Below, piece by piece: positions 7,911-17,337 of a DNA stretch of 64,000 nucleotides. Positions within the stretch are counted from its first letter, which is position 1, and every line of letters begins with the position of its first letter. The position numbers and the translations under genes are program-made. Under the pieces are notes generated by a model. That model did no database searches. It was not told where the DNA came from and saw only the letters and a list, made by a program, of their open reading frames with translations. The stretch comes from Roseburia sp. (GTDB lineage: Bacteria > Bacillota > Clostridia > Oscillospirales > Ruminococcaceae). The stretch is from positions 1-64,000 of the forward strand of contig JAMPCH010000004.1 of NCBI GenBank assembly GCA_023666265.1, given 5' to 3'.

Positions 7911-8850
7911 GCTCGAAAAAACGGTCATCATCATTCTCGTCGTCGGGGGTATCCTCGCGGCAGGGATCTTCTTCTTTATCGTTCCCGCCTATAAAGGGAT
8001 CGAGACGGCGAATAACAACCTCGACAATATGAAATCACAGCGTCAGGCGATCGAGGAACAGCTCGCGCGCGAAGCGACGATCGACGACGAGATCGCGGAC
8101 GCCAAAAAAGAGGCGGAGACCATGGAGGGCGACTTTTATCCCGACCTTACGACCTATGAGGCGGTCGAGATCACGCTCGCGTACCTAAGAGACTGTGATA
8201 TGACGACCGACGCGATCACGGTCTCGCCGATGTCGACCTCGTCGATCTCGCTCGACGTTTATACCCCGGTCGAGATCATCTATGACCTAAAGACTTATTC
8301 GGCGGCGGCGCGCGGCACGGACGAAAACGCGCTCCTCGAGGGACAATTCCTCGACGGTAACAAGCGCTATACGATCTCGGTCGGCTCGATCACCGACATC
8401 ACGATCGCGGACGCCGAGAGCGGCGAGGCGGTCGAGGTATCGCGCTATACCGAGACGATGAAGGACGCGTATAAAGAGGCGCTATGCCGCTACGCGGTCT
8501 CAAGCGGTCTTAACCAGACGATCGGCGCGACGACGGTGAGCTTCACGGTAAAGGGTACTTATGAGAACTATCTAAAGTTCATCGACTACGTCTTTGACAT
8601 CGAGCGCGCGACCTATATGAACGCGGTCGTTATCCCGATGACTCACGGCGCGGAAGCCGAGGAGGGGACGACCTATGTCGACGAGATGGGGAATGTCGTC
8701 CCGAACGAACAGGTCTCTCAGGGCGACGTCGCCTATGAGGCGGACGACGAGATCGAACAGGCGATCAACTTCGTCTACTACAGCGTAGAGCCGATGGAGG
8801 CGCTCGACAATATCGACGCGGCGGGCGTAACGATCGTCGTTAATCAGTAA
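7897..8850 (+). CDS. pilO: PilO-like type IV pilus alignment protein
   Basis: The start is a TTG at 7897, supported by GGGAGGG seven bases upstream and by the 14-bp overlap with the preceding gene, which implies translational coupling. The protein has 317 residues: a short cytosolic tail, one transmembrane helix (about residues 8-30), a coiled-coil (about 35-75, AxxxLDNMKSQRQAIEEQ) and a periplasm-like domain. This topology and position after PilN identify PilO. It should heterodimerise with the PilN half of the fusion. Confidence 0.82.
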   Translation: MNLTKLEKTVIIILVVGGILAAGIFFFIVPAYKGIETANNNLDNMKSQRQAIEEQLAREATIDDEIADAKKEAETMEGDFYPDLTTYEAVEITLAYLRDCDMTTDAITVSPMSTSSISLDVYTPVEIIYDLKTYSAAARGTDENALLEGQFLDGNKRYTISVGSITDITIADAESGEAVEVSRYTETMKDAYKEALCRYAVSSGLNQTIGATTVSFTVKGTYENYLKFIDYVFDIERATYMNAVVIPMTHGAEAEEGTTYVDEMGNVVPNEQVSQGDVAYEADDEIEQAINFVYYSVEPMEALDNIDAAGVTIVVNQ

Positions 8851-8864
8851 AATAACGGGTTTTT

Positions 8865-8897
8865 ACGGAAACGCCGCCTAAAAAGCGGCGCTTCCGT
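8865..8897 (+). other. Stem-loop between pilO and the PilX-like gene
   Basis: Arms 8865-8877 and 8885-8897 form a GC-rich stem without a T-run. It may be an RNA-processing or attenuation element. The rest of 8851-9098 shows no gene. Confidence 0.4.
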
Positions 8898-9098
8898 CGC
8901 CCGCTTTATGCGCTAAGCCCGTTTACCCCCTTTTTTTGGGGAAGGTGGTAAAGCCGGCGGGCAAACTAAAAATTAAATTTTCGGCTTTTCCCCGACGTTT
9001 CCCCGTCCGACTTTTTGGAAGGGCGCAAAGCGCGGGTCATAAACAAAACAGACTTAAATTTCAGGCATTTCTTACAATGAAAGAAGGAGGTTTTAACC

Positions 9099-11885
9099 AT
9101 GATGTTTCGGTTGATGTATCGGCTAAAGAAAAAACACGGCGCGGTACTCTTTATGGTGATCGGTATAATGGCGCTCTTGATCGCGATGTCGACGGCGGCG
9201 TATTATACCGCGCGCGGCTCGTATAATACCGTCGCGAGCAGCTACAGCTATTCTCAGCTTTATCTCTCCGCGATCTCGGCGGCGGATATGGTCTCGGCGG
9301 CGATCATGAATCAGCCGATCCCGGCGGCGAGCGGCGGGAATAATTTCGCCGCGGTAAAAACGGCGGTCGATACCGACTTAAACCCGATCCAACAGTCGGA
9401 CGGTACTTTCGCCGCGCCGACGAATGTGATCTATATGAAGAGCGGCAACTTAGGCTCTATCACGTATGACGCGTCGACGACCTCGGGCGACATTATCGAC
9501 GAGCTAAATAAAGTCGAACCGATCGAACAGGGCGTACTCGACGGCTTGACCGTTAAGATCAGCGCGGGTCTAAAGTCGGCGAATATGACCGTAACGAGTT
9601 CGTCGACCGACTCCAGTAACCCGTCGAAGGACGTCGTGACGGAGAAGGGGACGATCGCGGTCACCTATTTTATCGAGACGACGGCGTATTATAACGGCGA
9701 TATGATCTCGGTACAGGACGTCGTCACGAACGATAAACAGGTCGAGCGGAAAAAAAATATCCCGGTGACGCTCACTCCCGGGGCGAGCACGAGCTTCCCG
9801 CCGCTCAACCCGAACGCTTCCACCGGTCAGGGGAAGCTCGGCGTGGACGGGACGTCGACCTCGACGGGGCGCGGCGTACTTGTAAGCGTGAAGCGGCTCG
9901 ACGGGAACATGACCTTCCACAATGACATTACGTGGATCGGTACGTCGGCGAGCAACGTCGGCAATAAGATCGACGGGAGCCTTGTTTCCCATGGGTCGAT
10001 GTATTTCTCTAAGTGTAACGTCAACGTATCGGGGACGGATAACCACTGGTACATCGGCGGCGACTTTGTCACCACGAACGATCAGACCGGGACGATCAAG
10101 CTCAACCAAAACAATCTCTATGTCGGCGGGGATATGATCCTCGGGACTCAGCAGACCGTACAGGCGAAGGAGATCTTTGTCGACGGCGACCTTTATGTTT
10201 TAAAACAATGCACGATCGACACGGAGAAGCTCCATGTCAGCGGGAACATCTATTTCGTCGAGTATAATCCCGACGGTTCTCCGAGACCGGCGGCAGCCGC
10301 GCTCGAAAAAGCGGTCGAGGGCGACAGAGGCATCACGGGCGACACCGGGAATGTCAACGCGCGCTTGAGCGGCAACTTTACGCTCGAGCTCGGCGGCGAC
10401 GTTGTCGCGGCGGGTAAAAACGCGCCGCACGAGGAATGGCGGTGGAACGGAACGACGGGAAAGAATGAAGTTGTGACCGTTCAGAATGAGATCACGGCGG
10501 GTCAGACCGTCAAGATCGGGAATAATTATTCGAGCGTCAAGGACGGCTCGAATTATCAGACGATCGAGGGAGTCGAGAATTTTGATAAAAAGGCTCAGCT
10601 CGAGGGCGGCTATACCGTTCTCGTCCGGGACGATAAGACGGATAAATATGTCCCCGAGCAGAGAGAGGGTTCTCTACTCGACGCGATCGCGGATAACACC
10701 AACCAGACCGTAAACGCCGAGAGCGGTACGGTCGAGAAGGGCGAACAGATCACCTACCCGAACTATACCGCGAAGCAGGAGACCTATAATAATAGTCTGA
10801 CGCTCGATTTCAGCGATATGGAGGCGATCACCGAGGAGCAAGCGGACGGGACGACGAAGATCGTCGGCTATAAAAAGGAATGTCCTGTCACGGATGAGAG
10901 CGGGAACGAGATCGCGACCGCCTGTATCAAGATTGACGGGAGCGACGTATGGAACGCACAGGACGTAACGGTCAATATCCCCTATGTTGAGGAGGGCTTT
11001 GTCTTAAATTACGCCAATCCCGGCTTTATGGGCGGCGACATCTCGGGGAACGCGACGGTAAAATATAATATCGTCTCCGACCCCTCCACGATCACCGACC
11101 CGGACGCTCAGATCTCGACGACCCAGCCACTCGCGGCGAATAAGGCGGATCAAAAATCCATGCCGATCGTCCTCGCGTCGAATACCACGGACGGGAACAG
11201 CTTTAGCTGGAAGGGCGACGGATACAGCAACAACGGGAGCGGCGCGTATGTCTCGGTCAGCGACGATATGAAGGTCTCGTTTGAGATGGGCAATCTCGAT
11301 ACCACGACGACCCCCGGGGTGTATAAGCCCTATGATAATGTAGCGGATAACGAGAATAAGGTCAAGATCCCGACCTATATCCTCGGTCAAAAGACCGCCG
11401 TCGGGAGCGAATCGCTCATCAATATCATGGAGAGCGAAAACACCTTCTTAGTCAGCAAGGACGAGAATAACGGGAACGTTAAGATCGGGAATACCCCGCT
11501 CACGGATTCGACGATGCCCGAGAATAACATCATGCTGATCTCCAACAGCTCGGGTACGGCTTTCCGCGCGGATTATCAAAATTCCGTCGTCGGCGGTTAT
11601 CTCTATGCCCCGAGCGGTCAGCTCGCCGCGAGCAACGACACCAATGGCGCGGTCATCAATATCGGCTCGGTCGTTATCTCGGACTATGAGGCGAACCACG
11701 CGGATTATCACGTCGTCCTCCCGAGACCGAGCGACATGGACGCGTTTATCGGTCCGCTCTCGAATAAGAGCAACTCGACGGGCGACCCGACCCGCGTTCA
11801 AAACCCGGGCAGCGCCACTTATGATACGCCGAATATTAAATTCGGGAACTGGAACCTCGTCGGCAGTAACTATGTCGGGAGCTAG
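9099..11885 (+). CDS. Very large PilX-like pilus-associated protein
   Basis: AAGAAGGAGG lies 8 bases upstream of the ATG. The N-terminus is a PilX-type membrane anchor (KKKHGAVLFMVIGIMALLIA, residues 10-29) without the glycine/glutamate cleavage motif of true prepilins. The rest of the 928 residues is extracellular. Residues about 260-410 carry repeated short beta-type segments such as GGDFVTT, GGDMILG, VDGDLYV and VSGNIYF, suggesting a beta-helix. The region near 420-900 is Thr/Asn/Gly-rich. Typical PilX is about 150-200 residues, so this is a greatly extended version. A tip adhesin or surface scaffold role is inferred from length and locus position. Confidence 0.75.
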   Translation: MMFRLMYRLKKKHGAVLFMVIGIMALLIAMSTAAYYTARGSYNTVASSYSYSQLYLSAISAADMVSAAIMNQPIPAASGGNNFAAVKTAVDTDLNPIQQSDGTFAAPTNVIYMKSGNLGSITYDASTTSGDIIDELNKVEPIEQGVLDGLTVKISAGLKSANMTVTSSSTDSSNPSKDVVTEKGTIAVTYFIETTAYYNGDMISVQDVVTNDKQVERKKNIPVTLTPGASTSFPPLNPNASTGQGKLGVDGTSTSTGRGVLVSVKRLDGNMTFHNDITWIGTSASNVGNKIDGSLVSHGSMYFSKCNVNVSGTDNHWYIGGDFVTTNDQTGTIKLNQNNLYVGGDMILGTQQTVQAKEIFVDGDLYVLKQCTIDTEKLHVSGNIYFVEYNPDGSPRPAAAALEKAVEGDRGITGDTGNVNARLSGNFTLELGGDVVAAGKNAPHEEWRWNGTTGKNEVVTVQNEITAGQTVKIGNNYSSVKDGSNYQTIEGVENFDKKAQLEGGYTVLVRDDKTDKYVPEQREGSLLDAIADNTNQTVNAESGTVEKGEQITYPNYTAKQETYNNSLTLDFSDMEAITEEQADGTTKIVGYKKECPVTDESGNEIATACIKIDGSDVWNAQDVTVNIPYVEEGFVLNYANPGFMGGDISGNATVKYNIVSDPSTITDPDAQISTTQPLAANKADQKSMPIVLASNTTDGNSFSWKGDGYSNNGSGAYVSVSDDMKVSFEMGNLDTTTTPGVYKPYDNVADNENKVKIPTYILGQKTAVGSESLINIMESENTFLVSKDENNGNVKIGNTPLTDSTMPENNIMLISNSSGTAFRADYQNSVVGGYLYAPSGQLAASNDTNGAVINIGSVVISDYEANHADYHVVLPRPSDMDAFIGPLSNKSNSTGDPTRVQNPGSATYDTPNIKFGNWNLVGSNYVGS

Positions 11886-11994
11886 ATCTCGGTAACAGGC
11901 AACAAAACTCGGCGACCTCCGGGGACAAAATTCCCAAAAATAAAGGGAAGCGATCCCCGGGAGGACGCGGATCATTAAGAAAGGAAGGAACGGC

Positions 11995-13290
11995 ATGAAA
12001 CAAATACGCGGCAAGAAGGGCTTTACGCTTGTCGAGTGTATTATCGCGATCGCCGTATTCGGCTTACTCTCGCTCGTCGTATTTATGATCCTCACGAACG
12101 CGAGCGTCCGCGCGGCGAAGGCGAGCGAATCGGAAGAGAACCTCGCCCAGCTCATCGAGAACGTCGTCGGCGACGAGACCTATAAAAAGTATGACTCGAG
12201 CTCCCCGACGATGAATCTCATCATCGATAACGACTCCTCAAAAACGATGACCGTCAGCTATAACGTCATCAGCGGCTATAAAAACTTTATCGAGTGTAAC
12301 CCGACGGGGTCGGACCCGTCCTGTGGACGACAGGCGAATTTCACCGACTTTATGAGTAGCAGCCCGACGACCCTCACCCCGGTCAGCAGCGCGAACTTTA
12401 ACGTGGATAGCGATTATTTAGTCTGCCCGGAATGTGGGAAGGCGCAGCAGCCGATCAGACTGAGATGTCCCGACTGTGGCTTAACGGGCGTCCATACCCA
12501 GACTCAATCGGGGACGTCAAATAAGCTCTTTAACTATCTGAAAGCGACGACGGGCGGCGGCTTTGAATGCTCCGCCTGTGGCAGTACCGCCGTCATGGCG
12601 ATCGACAGCAGTGGGAATTTTATCTCGGAGAAGGTCTCGGCGGACGGCTTCTCGGTCAGCGGTCTAAGCGCGAACGGGATCCGCTATGGCGAGGACATTG
12701 ACTGGACGACGACCGACGCGGGGTCTCATAAGGATAATCTCGACAATGATCGGCTTTGCCACTTTCGTAAGGTGAATCCCGCCGAGCCGTCGGTCCCGGG
12801 CTTAGAGATCAAGACCGGTCAGATCCATATGACCCTTAGCTATAGCGGCTCGATCAACGAGTCCTTCGCGGGGCGTTACGCGCTGACATTAAACGCCGTC
12901 GCGGACAGCGCGGTGATCGCGGCGGGGGAGGAATACGCCATCGACGTGGTACTCCCGATCGGCTATACGCCGACCCTCTTACCCGGCTCTAACTCAAAAG
13001 CCAAGGTGACCTCGGGGACGCTCCCGGGCGACGCGAGCGGTAAGACCTATCCGATCATAAGGGTCACGAATACCGGGAACGGCGCGCTCAGTCAGATACT
13101 CTTTACGCTTACGTCGAATGAGACCGGCTATTCGTTTGAATATGACTATAACCGCGATTTCTCCGATACGACTTTGACCGATGACGACCAAGGGCTTTTC
13201 CGCTGGTTCGATCTTAATGTAGCGAGCGTCAATCGGGCGGACAGCGTTTATCTGACGAGCGCGAGCGGAAACGCCTATATCTTAAATTGA
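11995..13290 (+). CDS. PilV-like prepilin with zinc-ribbon motifs
   Basis: The N-terminus RGKKG/FTLVECIIAIAVFG has the class III prepilin cleavage site after glycine and the Glu at +5. The hydrophobic helix spans about residues 10-30. The remaining head domain is unusually large (431 residues in all) and contains CPECGKAQQPIRLRCPDCG at about residues 143-161 and a CSACG near 193. These paired CxxC motifs look like zinc ribbons, rare in pilins. GAAAGGAAGG precedes the ATG. It should be cleaved by the prepilin peptidase at 14455-15507 and enter the pilus as a minor subunit. Confidence 0.8.
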   Translation: MKQIRGKKGFTLVECIIAIAVFGLLSLVVFMILTNASVRAAKASESEENLAQLIENVVGDETYKKYDSSSPTMNLIIDNDSSKTMTVSYNVISGYKNFIECNPTGSDPSCGRQANFTDFMSSSPTTLTPVSSANFNVDSDYLVCPECGKAQQPIRLRCPDCGLTGVHTQTQSGTSNKLFNYLKATTGGGFECSACGSTAVMAIDSSGNFISEKVSADGFSVSGLSANGIRYGEDIDWTTTDAGSHKDNLDNDRLCHFRKVNPAEPSVPGLEIKTGQIHMTLSYSGSINESFAGRYALTLNAVADSAVIAAGEEYAIDVVLPIGYTPTLLPGSNSKAKVTSGTLPGDASGKTYPIIRVTNTGNGALSQILFTLTSNETGYSFEYDYNRDFSDTTLTDDDQGLFRWFDLNVASVNRADSVYLTSASGNAYILN

Positions 13291-13349
13291 CCTCACGACG
13301 ACACAGGGCGGCGGTCGACGACCGCCCGAAGGTAAGGAGTTGAAACAAA

Positions 13350-14351
13350 ATGGCTAAAATGATTCGGAGGGTCCGCTCGGGGAAGGGCTTTACGCTCACC
13401 GAGCTGATCATCGTCTCGGCGATCATGGTGGTTTTGATCGCGGCGGTCGCGGCCTTCTCTTACCCCGTCCAGAATATGGTCAGGGCGACGGGGGCGACGG
13501 CGGACGCGATCAACGCGAACGAGACGATCGCCGAATATATCCGGGGGCGGCTCGCTTACGCCGACGCGCTCTATATCCATTACGGCGTGAACCCGACGAA
13601 TACCCCGGATTTCTCGGCGTCGATGTCGCGCCTCACGGGAACGGGCGGTAAGGTCACGACCTCAAACCCGACCCATGGGAAGGCGGGGGCGCTGATCATT
13701 CACTATGAGGAGGACAGCGCGAACCCCGAGCGCTCGAGCTTTAAGCTTTATGACTACCCGATCACGGCGTCGACCACGAGCTACGCGGCGGCGTGTCTTA
13801 ACGCGGCGGGGACGGGGCTTAACGAGAGCGGCGCGGTCTTTGACGACGCGTTTTACGGGGATATCCAGCGGATCATCTACCTCCCCAAGGCAAACCCGTT
13901 CACAAACAGCACGAACGGCGAAGTATTTATGAATTTTGAGATCCATTCCTTTAAAGGGGACGCCGACTATATCGCCTATCAGGCGGACGGGACGACGGTC
14001 GACAAAACGAACAGCAGGTATATCTATCCCTTGATCTTAAAGGATATTTATGAGAAGGTCGACAATAAGATCTATACGATCAAGAGCAGCGGGACGGGGA
14101 CGGTCATTCCGACGCGCGCTGACTGGCAGCAATCCTTCCGCGACGTGGTCGACAGCGACCTCGGGCTCTCGCTGATCCGTAAGGGGGACGCGAACACCTC
14201 CTCGTTTGTCCTCGAGAATTTTAAGAGCGCCGATATTTATCAGCCGAGCTCCTTCTCGATGAATTATCCCGAGGTGACGACCTATGCGCCGCTCTCCACT
14301 ATGTCGGGGAACGATATCGTGATCTTTTATCATATCCCCCATTTCTCCTAA
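13350..14351 (+). CDS. PilW-like minor prepilin
   Basis: The N-terminus SGKG/FTLTELIIVSAIMVV has the prepilin peptidase site and Glu at +5, followed by a hydrophobic helix. The 333-residue length and position after another prepilin fit PilW-type minor pilins, which prime pilus assembly. The head domain is not recognised. TAAGGAG lies 10 bases before the ATG. It is the last gene of the plus-strand pilus run before the convergent peptidase gene. Confidence 0.8.
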   Translation: MAKMIRRVRSGKGFTLTELIIVSAIMVVLIAAVAAFSYPVQNMVRATGATADAINANETIAEYIRGRLAYADALYIHYGVNPTNTPDFSASMSRLTGTGGKVTTSNPTHGKAGALIIHYEEDSANPERSSFKLYDYPITASTTSYAAACLNAAGTGLNESGAVFDDAFYGDIQRIIYLPKANPFTNSTNGEVFMNFEIHSFKGDADYIAYQADGTTVDKTNSRYIYPLILKDIYEKVDNKIYTIKSSGTGTVIPTRADWQQSFRDVVDSDLGLSLIRKGDANTSSFVLENFKSADIYQPSSFSMNYPEVTTYAPLSTMSGNDIVIFYHIPHFS

Positions 14352-14370
14352 TTTTATGTAAAAACAAAAA

Positions 14371-14395
14371 CCTCCGGCGGGGTTTCCGCCGGAGG
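14371..14395 (-). terminator. Terminator of the prepilin peptidase gene
   Basis: CCTCCGGCGG pairs with CCGCCGGAGG; on the minus strand it is followed by a T-run. A second hairpin at 14402-14426 lies between it and the gene end. Confidence 0.85.
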
Positions 14396-14454
14396 CAGCG
14401 TCCGGCACACGCGCGTTCGTGTGCCGAACCTTGCCTATCATCGAACCTTAACTA

Positions 14455-15507
14455 TCATAATAACCCGAGATACCAAGCGATGATCTCTTCGCCGAAGAGA
14501 TACGCCGCCGCGACCCCGACCGCGAGATAAGGACCGAAGACGATCTGTTTTTTCGCCGAGGCGGTCTTGACCGCCCCGCCCTCGAGGACGACCGAGAGGC
14601 TATATTGACCGTATCCGGCGAGCGCGTCGGTGAGCCGCGCGTTGAGCGCGGCGACGTTCGGCTTAGCGAGCCAGAGCTTATCGGCGATACAGTCCGGGTC
14701 GATCTGTGAGCTTCCCTTAAAAAAGCTCCCATAGAGGACGTCGCTTTTTCCCTCCGCGAGCGCCGCGCCGCGCTCGATCTCCTCCGCGTACCATTCGCTC
14801 GCGATCTTGTGAAGGCGTTCTCCGACCTCCTTTTTCTCCTTTTTGGGGACGCGTAGGAGCGTGACAGAGCCGCCGATCGCGCCGAGGACGATCCCGATCC
14901 CGGCGGCGGGGACAGCCCGCCACCCGAGGAGGAGACCCGCCGCCGCCATGAGCTGGAGGTCGCCGCCGCCCATCGCGCCGAACATCGCGAGGAGCGCGAA
15001 GGGGACGCCGACGACGACCGCCCCGAGAAGGTGATCATACCACGGAGCGCCGTCGGTAAAGATCGAGATCAGCCCGAGCGCCGCGATGATGATACTCGCG
15101 AAATAGGGGATCTCCATCGTGTCGATGTCGATCCCGCTCAAAACGATCAGGACGGGGAAGAGGATCAGCGCGTAGATCAATTCGACGGATAGCCCGAGGA
15201 CGAGGAGCGCGAGGACGTAGGAGAGCGCCGTCAGAAGTTCGACGATCCAATAGCGCGGGGAGATCTTCGCGCCGCAAAAGCGACACCTTCCCCGGAGGAA
15301 GATATAACTCGCGATCGGGATCAGGTCGATATTTTTGAGCTGTTTCCCACAGGTCATACAGTGACTGCGGTTGACGACGATCGACTGTTTTAGCGGGGTA
15401 CGGAGGATCACGACGTTTAAAAAGCTCCCGATCACGGCGCCTAAGATAAACGCCATAATAATAAAGGCGATCGCGTAGGGAATGGGGAGTTCAAAAAGGT
15501 TCGGCAT
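14455..15507 (-). CDS. pilD: Prepilin peptidase (leader peptidase/N-methyltransferase type)
   Basis: A polytopic membrane protein of 350 residues. The N-terminal part has GSFLNVVILR and two CxxC pairs (CMTCG, CRFCG) typical of the cytosolic zinc/methyltransferase loop. The aspartyl protease motifs are GIDIDTMEIP and GGGDLQL. Between IGGSVTLLRV and the last helix lies an extra cytosolic segment of about 100 residues (roughly 215-320) rich in Lys/Glu and Ala, absent from standard PilD. It processes the prepilins encoded next door. The gene is on the opposite strand from its substrates. Confidence 0.92.
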   Translation of the reverse strand: MPNLFELPIPYAIAFIIMAFILGAVIGSFLNVVILRTPLKQSIVVNRSHCMTCGKQLKNIDLIPIASYIFLRGRCRFCGAKISPRYWIVELLTALSYVLALLVLGLSVELIYALILFPVLIVLSGIDIDTMEIPYFASIIIAALGLISIFTDGAPWYDHLLGAVVVGVPFALLAMFGAMGGGDLQLMAAAGLLLGWRAVPAAGIGIVLGAIGGSVTLLRVPKKEKKEVGERLHKIASEWYAEEIERGAALAEGKSDVLYGSFFKGSSQIDPDCIADKLWLAKPNVAALNARLTDALAGYGQYSLSVVLEGGAVKTASAKKQIVFGPYLAVGVAAAYLFGEEIIAWYLGLL

Positions 15508-15627
15508 TTGGGAAAACTTCCTTTCGTAAGCTTGATTTTTTATATTTTAACATATTTTACCGTAAATATCAACTGTTTTCGCGCCAAGCGAGAGAACTTT
15601 TATTTTATAGAAGGTGGAGGGTAAGAC

Positions 15628-17316
15628 ATGAACAACATACCGATAGGACAAATCCTGCTCGAAAACGGCTATATCACCAAACAGCACCTCGAGGACGCGC
15701 TTGTCCAACAAAAGGGCTCGGGGAAAAAGCTCGGCGATATGCTCCTCGATCTCGGCTATGTCTCCGAGACCCAGCTTGTCCAGGCGCTCTCTCAGCGCCT
15801 AAAGGTCCCGTTTATCGACCTCACGACGACCAAGATCGAGAGCGAGGCGGTCAAAAAGATCCCGGAGGCGATCGCGAAGAAGAATACCGTTATCGCCTTT
15901 AAGATCAATAACGGGCGGCTTTATGTCGCGACGAACGACCCGGTAAACTTTTATATCTTTGAGGAATTAAAGATCCAGACGGGGATGGAGATCCACGCCG
16001 TCCTCGCGACGCGTTCGTCGATCATGGAGGCGATCGGTAAGGTATACTCCGCGAATACCGTATCGAACGTTATGGACGACATCGATAAGGAATATGACGC
16101 GAACGCCGCGTTGATGCAGGAGGCGGACGACGGCGCGGAGGAGCGTATCGATAACGCGCCGGTCGTTAAGCTCGTAAATACGATCATCGAGACGGCGTAT
16201 CGCGACCGCGCGTCGGATATCCATATCGAGCCGTTTAAGGATCGGACGCGTATCCGCTTTCGTATCGACGGCGAGTGCGTCGAGCGTATGGCGGTCAAGC
16301 CCGCCGTCCATAATTCGATCATTACGCGTATCAAGATCCTCGGCGGTATGAATATCGCCGAGAAGCGTATCCCGCTCGACGGACGTTCGTCCGCGGTGAT
16401 CGACGGGGTGACCCAAGACCTACGTATCTCGACGATCCCGACCGTTTACGGGGAGAAATGCGTTATCCGTCTACTCGCGACGGGCGATGAGAAGGCGCGT
16501 AAGATCACCGACCTCGGTATGACCGACTATAACTATGATATGTTCCGTCAGATCATTCGCTGTCCGAACGGCGTTATGCTCGTAACGGGACCGACCGGGT
16601 CGGGGAAGTCGACGACCCTTTACGCGACCCTCGGCGAGCTATCAAAGCCGAACGTCAACATCGTCACCGCCGAGGACCCGGTCGAGAAGAAGATCGACGG
16701 CGTAAACCAATGTCAGATGAACGAAAAAGCGGGTATGACCTTCGCGGCGGCGCTCCGCTCGATCTTACGTCAGGACCCGGACATCGTCATGGTCGGCGAG
16801 ATCCGCGACGGCGAGACCGCCGACATCGCGATCCGCGCCGCGATCACGGGACACTTGGTACTCTCGACCCTGCATACGAATGACGCGGCGTCGACGATCC
16901 TCCGTCTCGTGGATATGGGCGTCGCGCCGTATATGGTGGCGTCGTCGCTCGTCGGCGTTATCGCCCAGCGACTTGTTAAGCTGCTTTGTCCCGACTGCCG
17001 CGAAAAGATCACCCTGACCGATCCGGCGGACTTACGACTGGTCGGGAAGGACAGCCCGGTCGACATTTATCAGCATCACATCGGCGGGTGCCGCACCTGC
17101 CATAACACAGGGTATAAGGGCAGAACGGCGATCCACGAGATCATCGTATCGACGAACGACATCAAGGAGCTTATCTCGCGGAACGCGACCGCCGAGGAGA
17201 TCGGGCGACAGGCGCGAAAGAACGGCACGAGGCTCCTCCGCGACAACGTAACGGATATGGTACTCGACGGAAAGACGACGATGGACGAGCTCGTAAAAGC
17301 GACGTACTCGGTATAA
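15628..17316 (+). CDS. pilB: Type IV pilus assembly ATPase PilB
   Basis: The 562-residue protein starts with an MshEN-type domain: IGQILLENGYITKQHLEDAL (residues 6-25) and a second LGDMLLDLGYV...L..AL block, the pattern known to bind c-di-GMP in MshE and PilB. The ATPase core has Walker A GPTGSGKSTT (residues 321-330), an Asp box and Walker B region (DIVMVGEIRDGETA), and a His box. A CxxC...CxxC zinc motif lies at about residues 454-490. PilB powers pilus extension. AAGGTGGAGGG precedes the ATG. The gene is followed 21 bases later by pilT. Confidence 0.95.
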   Translation: MNNIPIGQILLENGYITKQHLEDALVQQKGSGKKLGDMLLDLGYVSETQLVQALSQRLKVPFIDLTTTKIESEAVKKIPEAIAKKNTVIAFKINNGRLYVATNDPVNFYIFEELKIQTGMEIHAVLATRSSIMEAIGKVYSANTVSNVMDDIDKEYDANAALMQEADDGAEERIDNAPVVKLVNTIIETAYRDRASDIHIEPFKDRTRIRFRIDGECVERMAVKPAVHNSIITRIKILGGMNIAEKRIPLDGRSSAVIDGVTQDLRISTIPTVYGEKCVIRLLATGDEKARKITDLGMTDYNYDMFRQIIRCPNGVMLVTGPTGSGKSTTLYATLGELSKPNVNIVTAEDPVEKKIDGVNQCQMNEKAGMTFAAALRSILRQDPDIVMVGEIRDGETADIAIRAAITGHLVLSTLHTNDAASTILRLVDMGVAPYMVASSLVGVIAQRLVKLLCPDCREKITLTDPADLRLVGKDSPVDIYQHHIGGCRTCHNTGYKGRTAIHEIIVSTNDIKELISRNATAEEIGRQARKNGTRLLRDNVTDMVLDGKTTMDELVKATYSV

Positions 17317-17337
17317 GCGAAGAAAGGATCAAATCTT

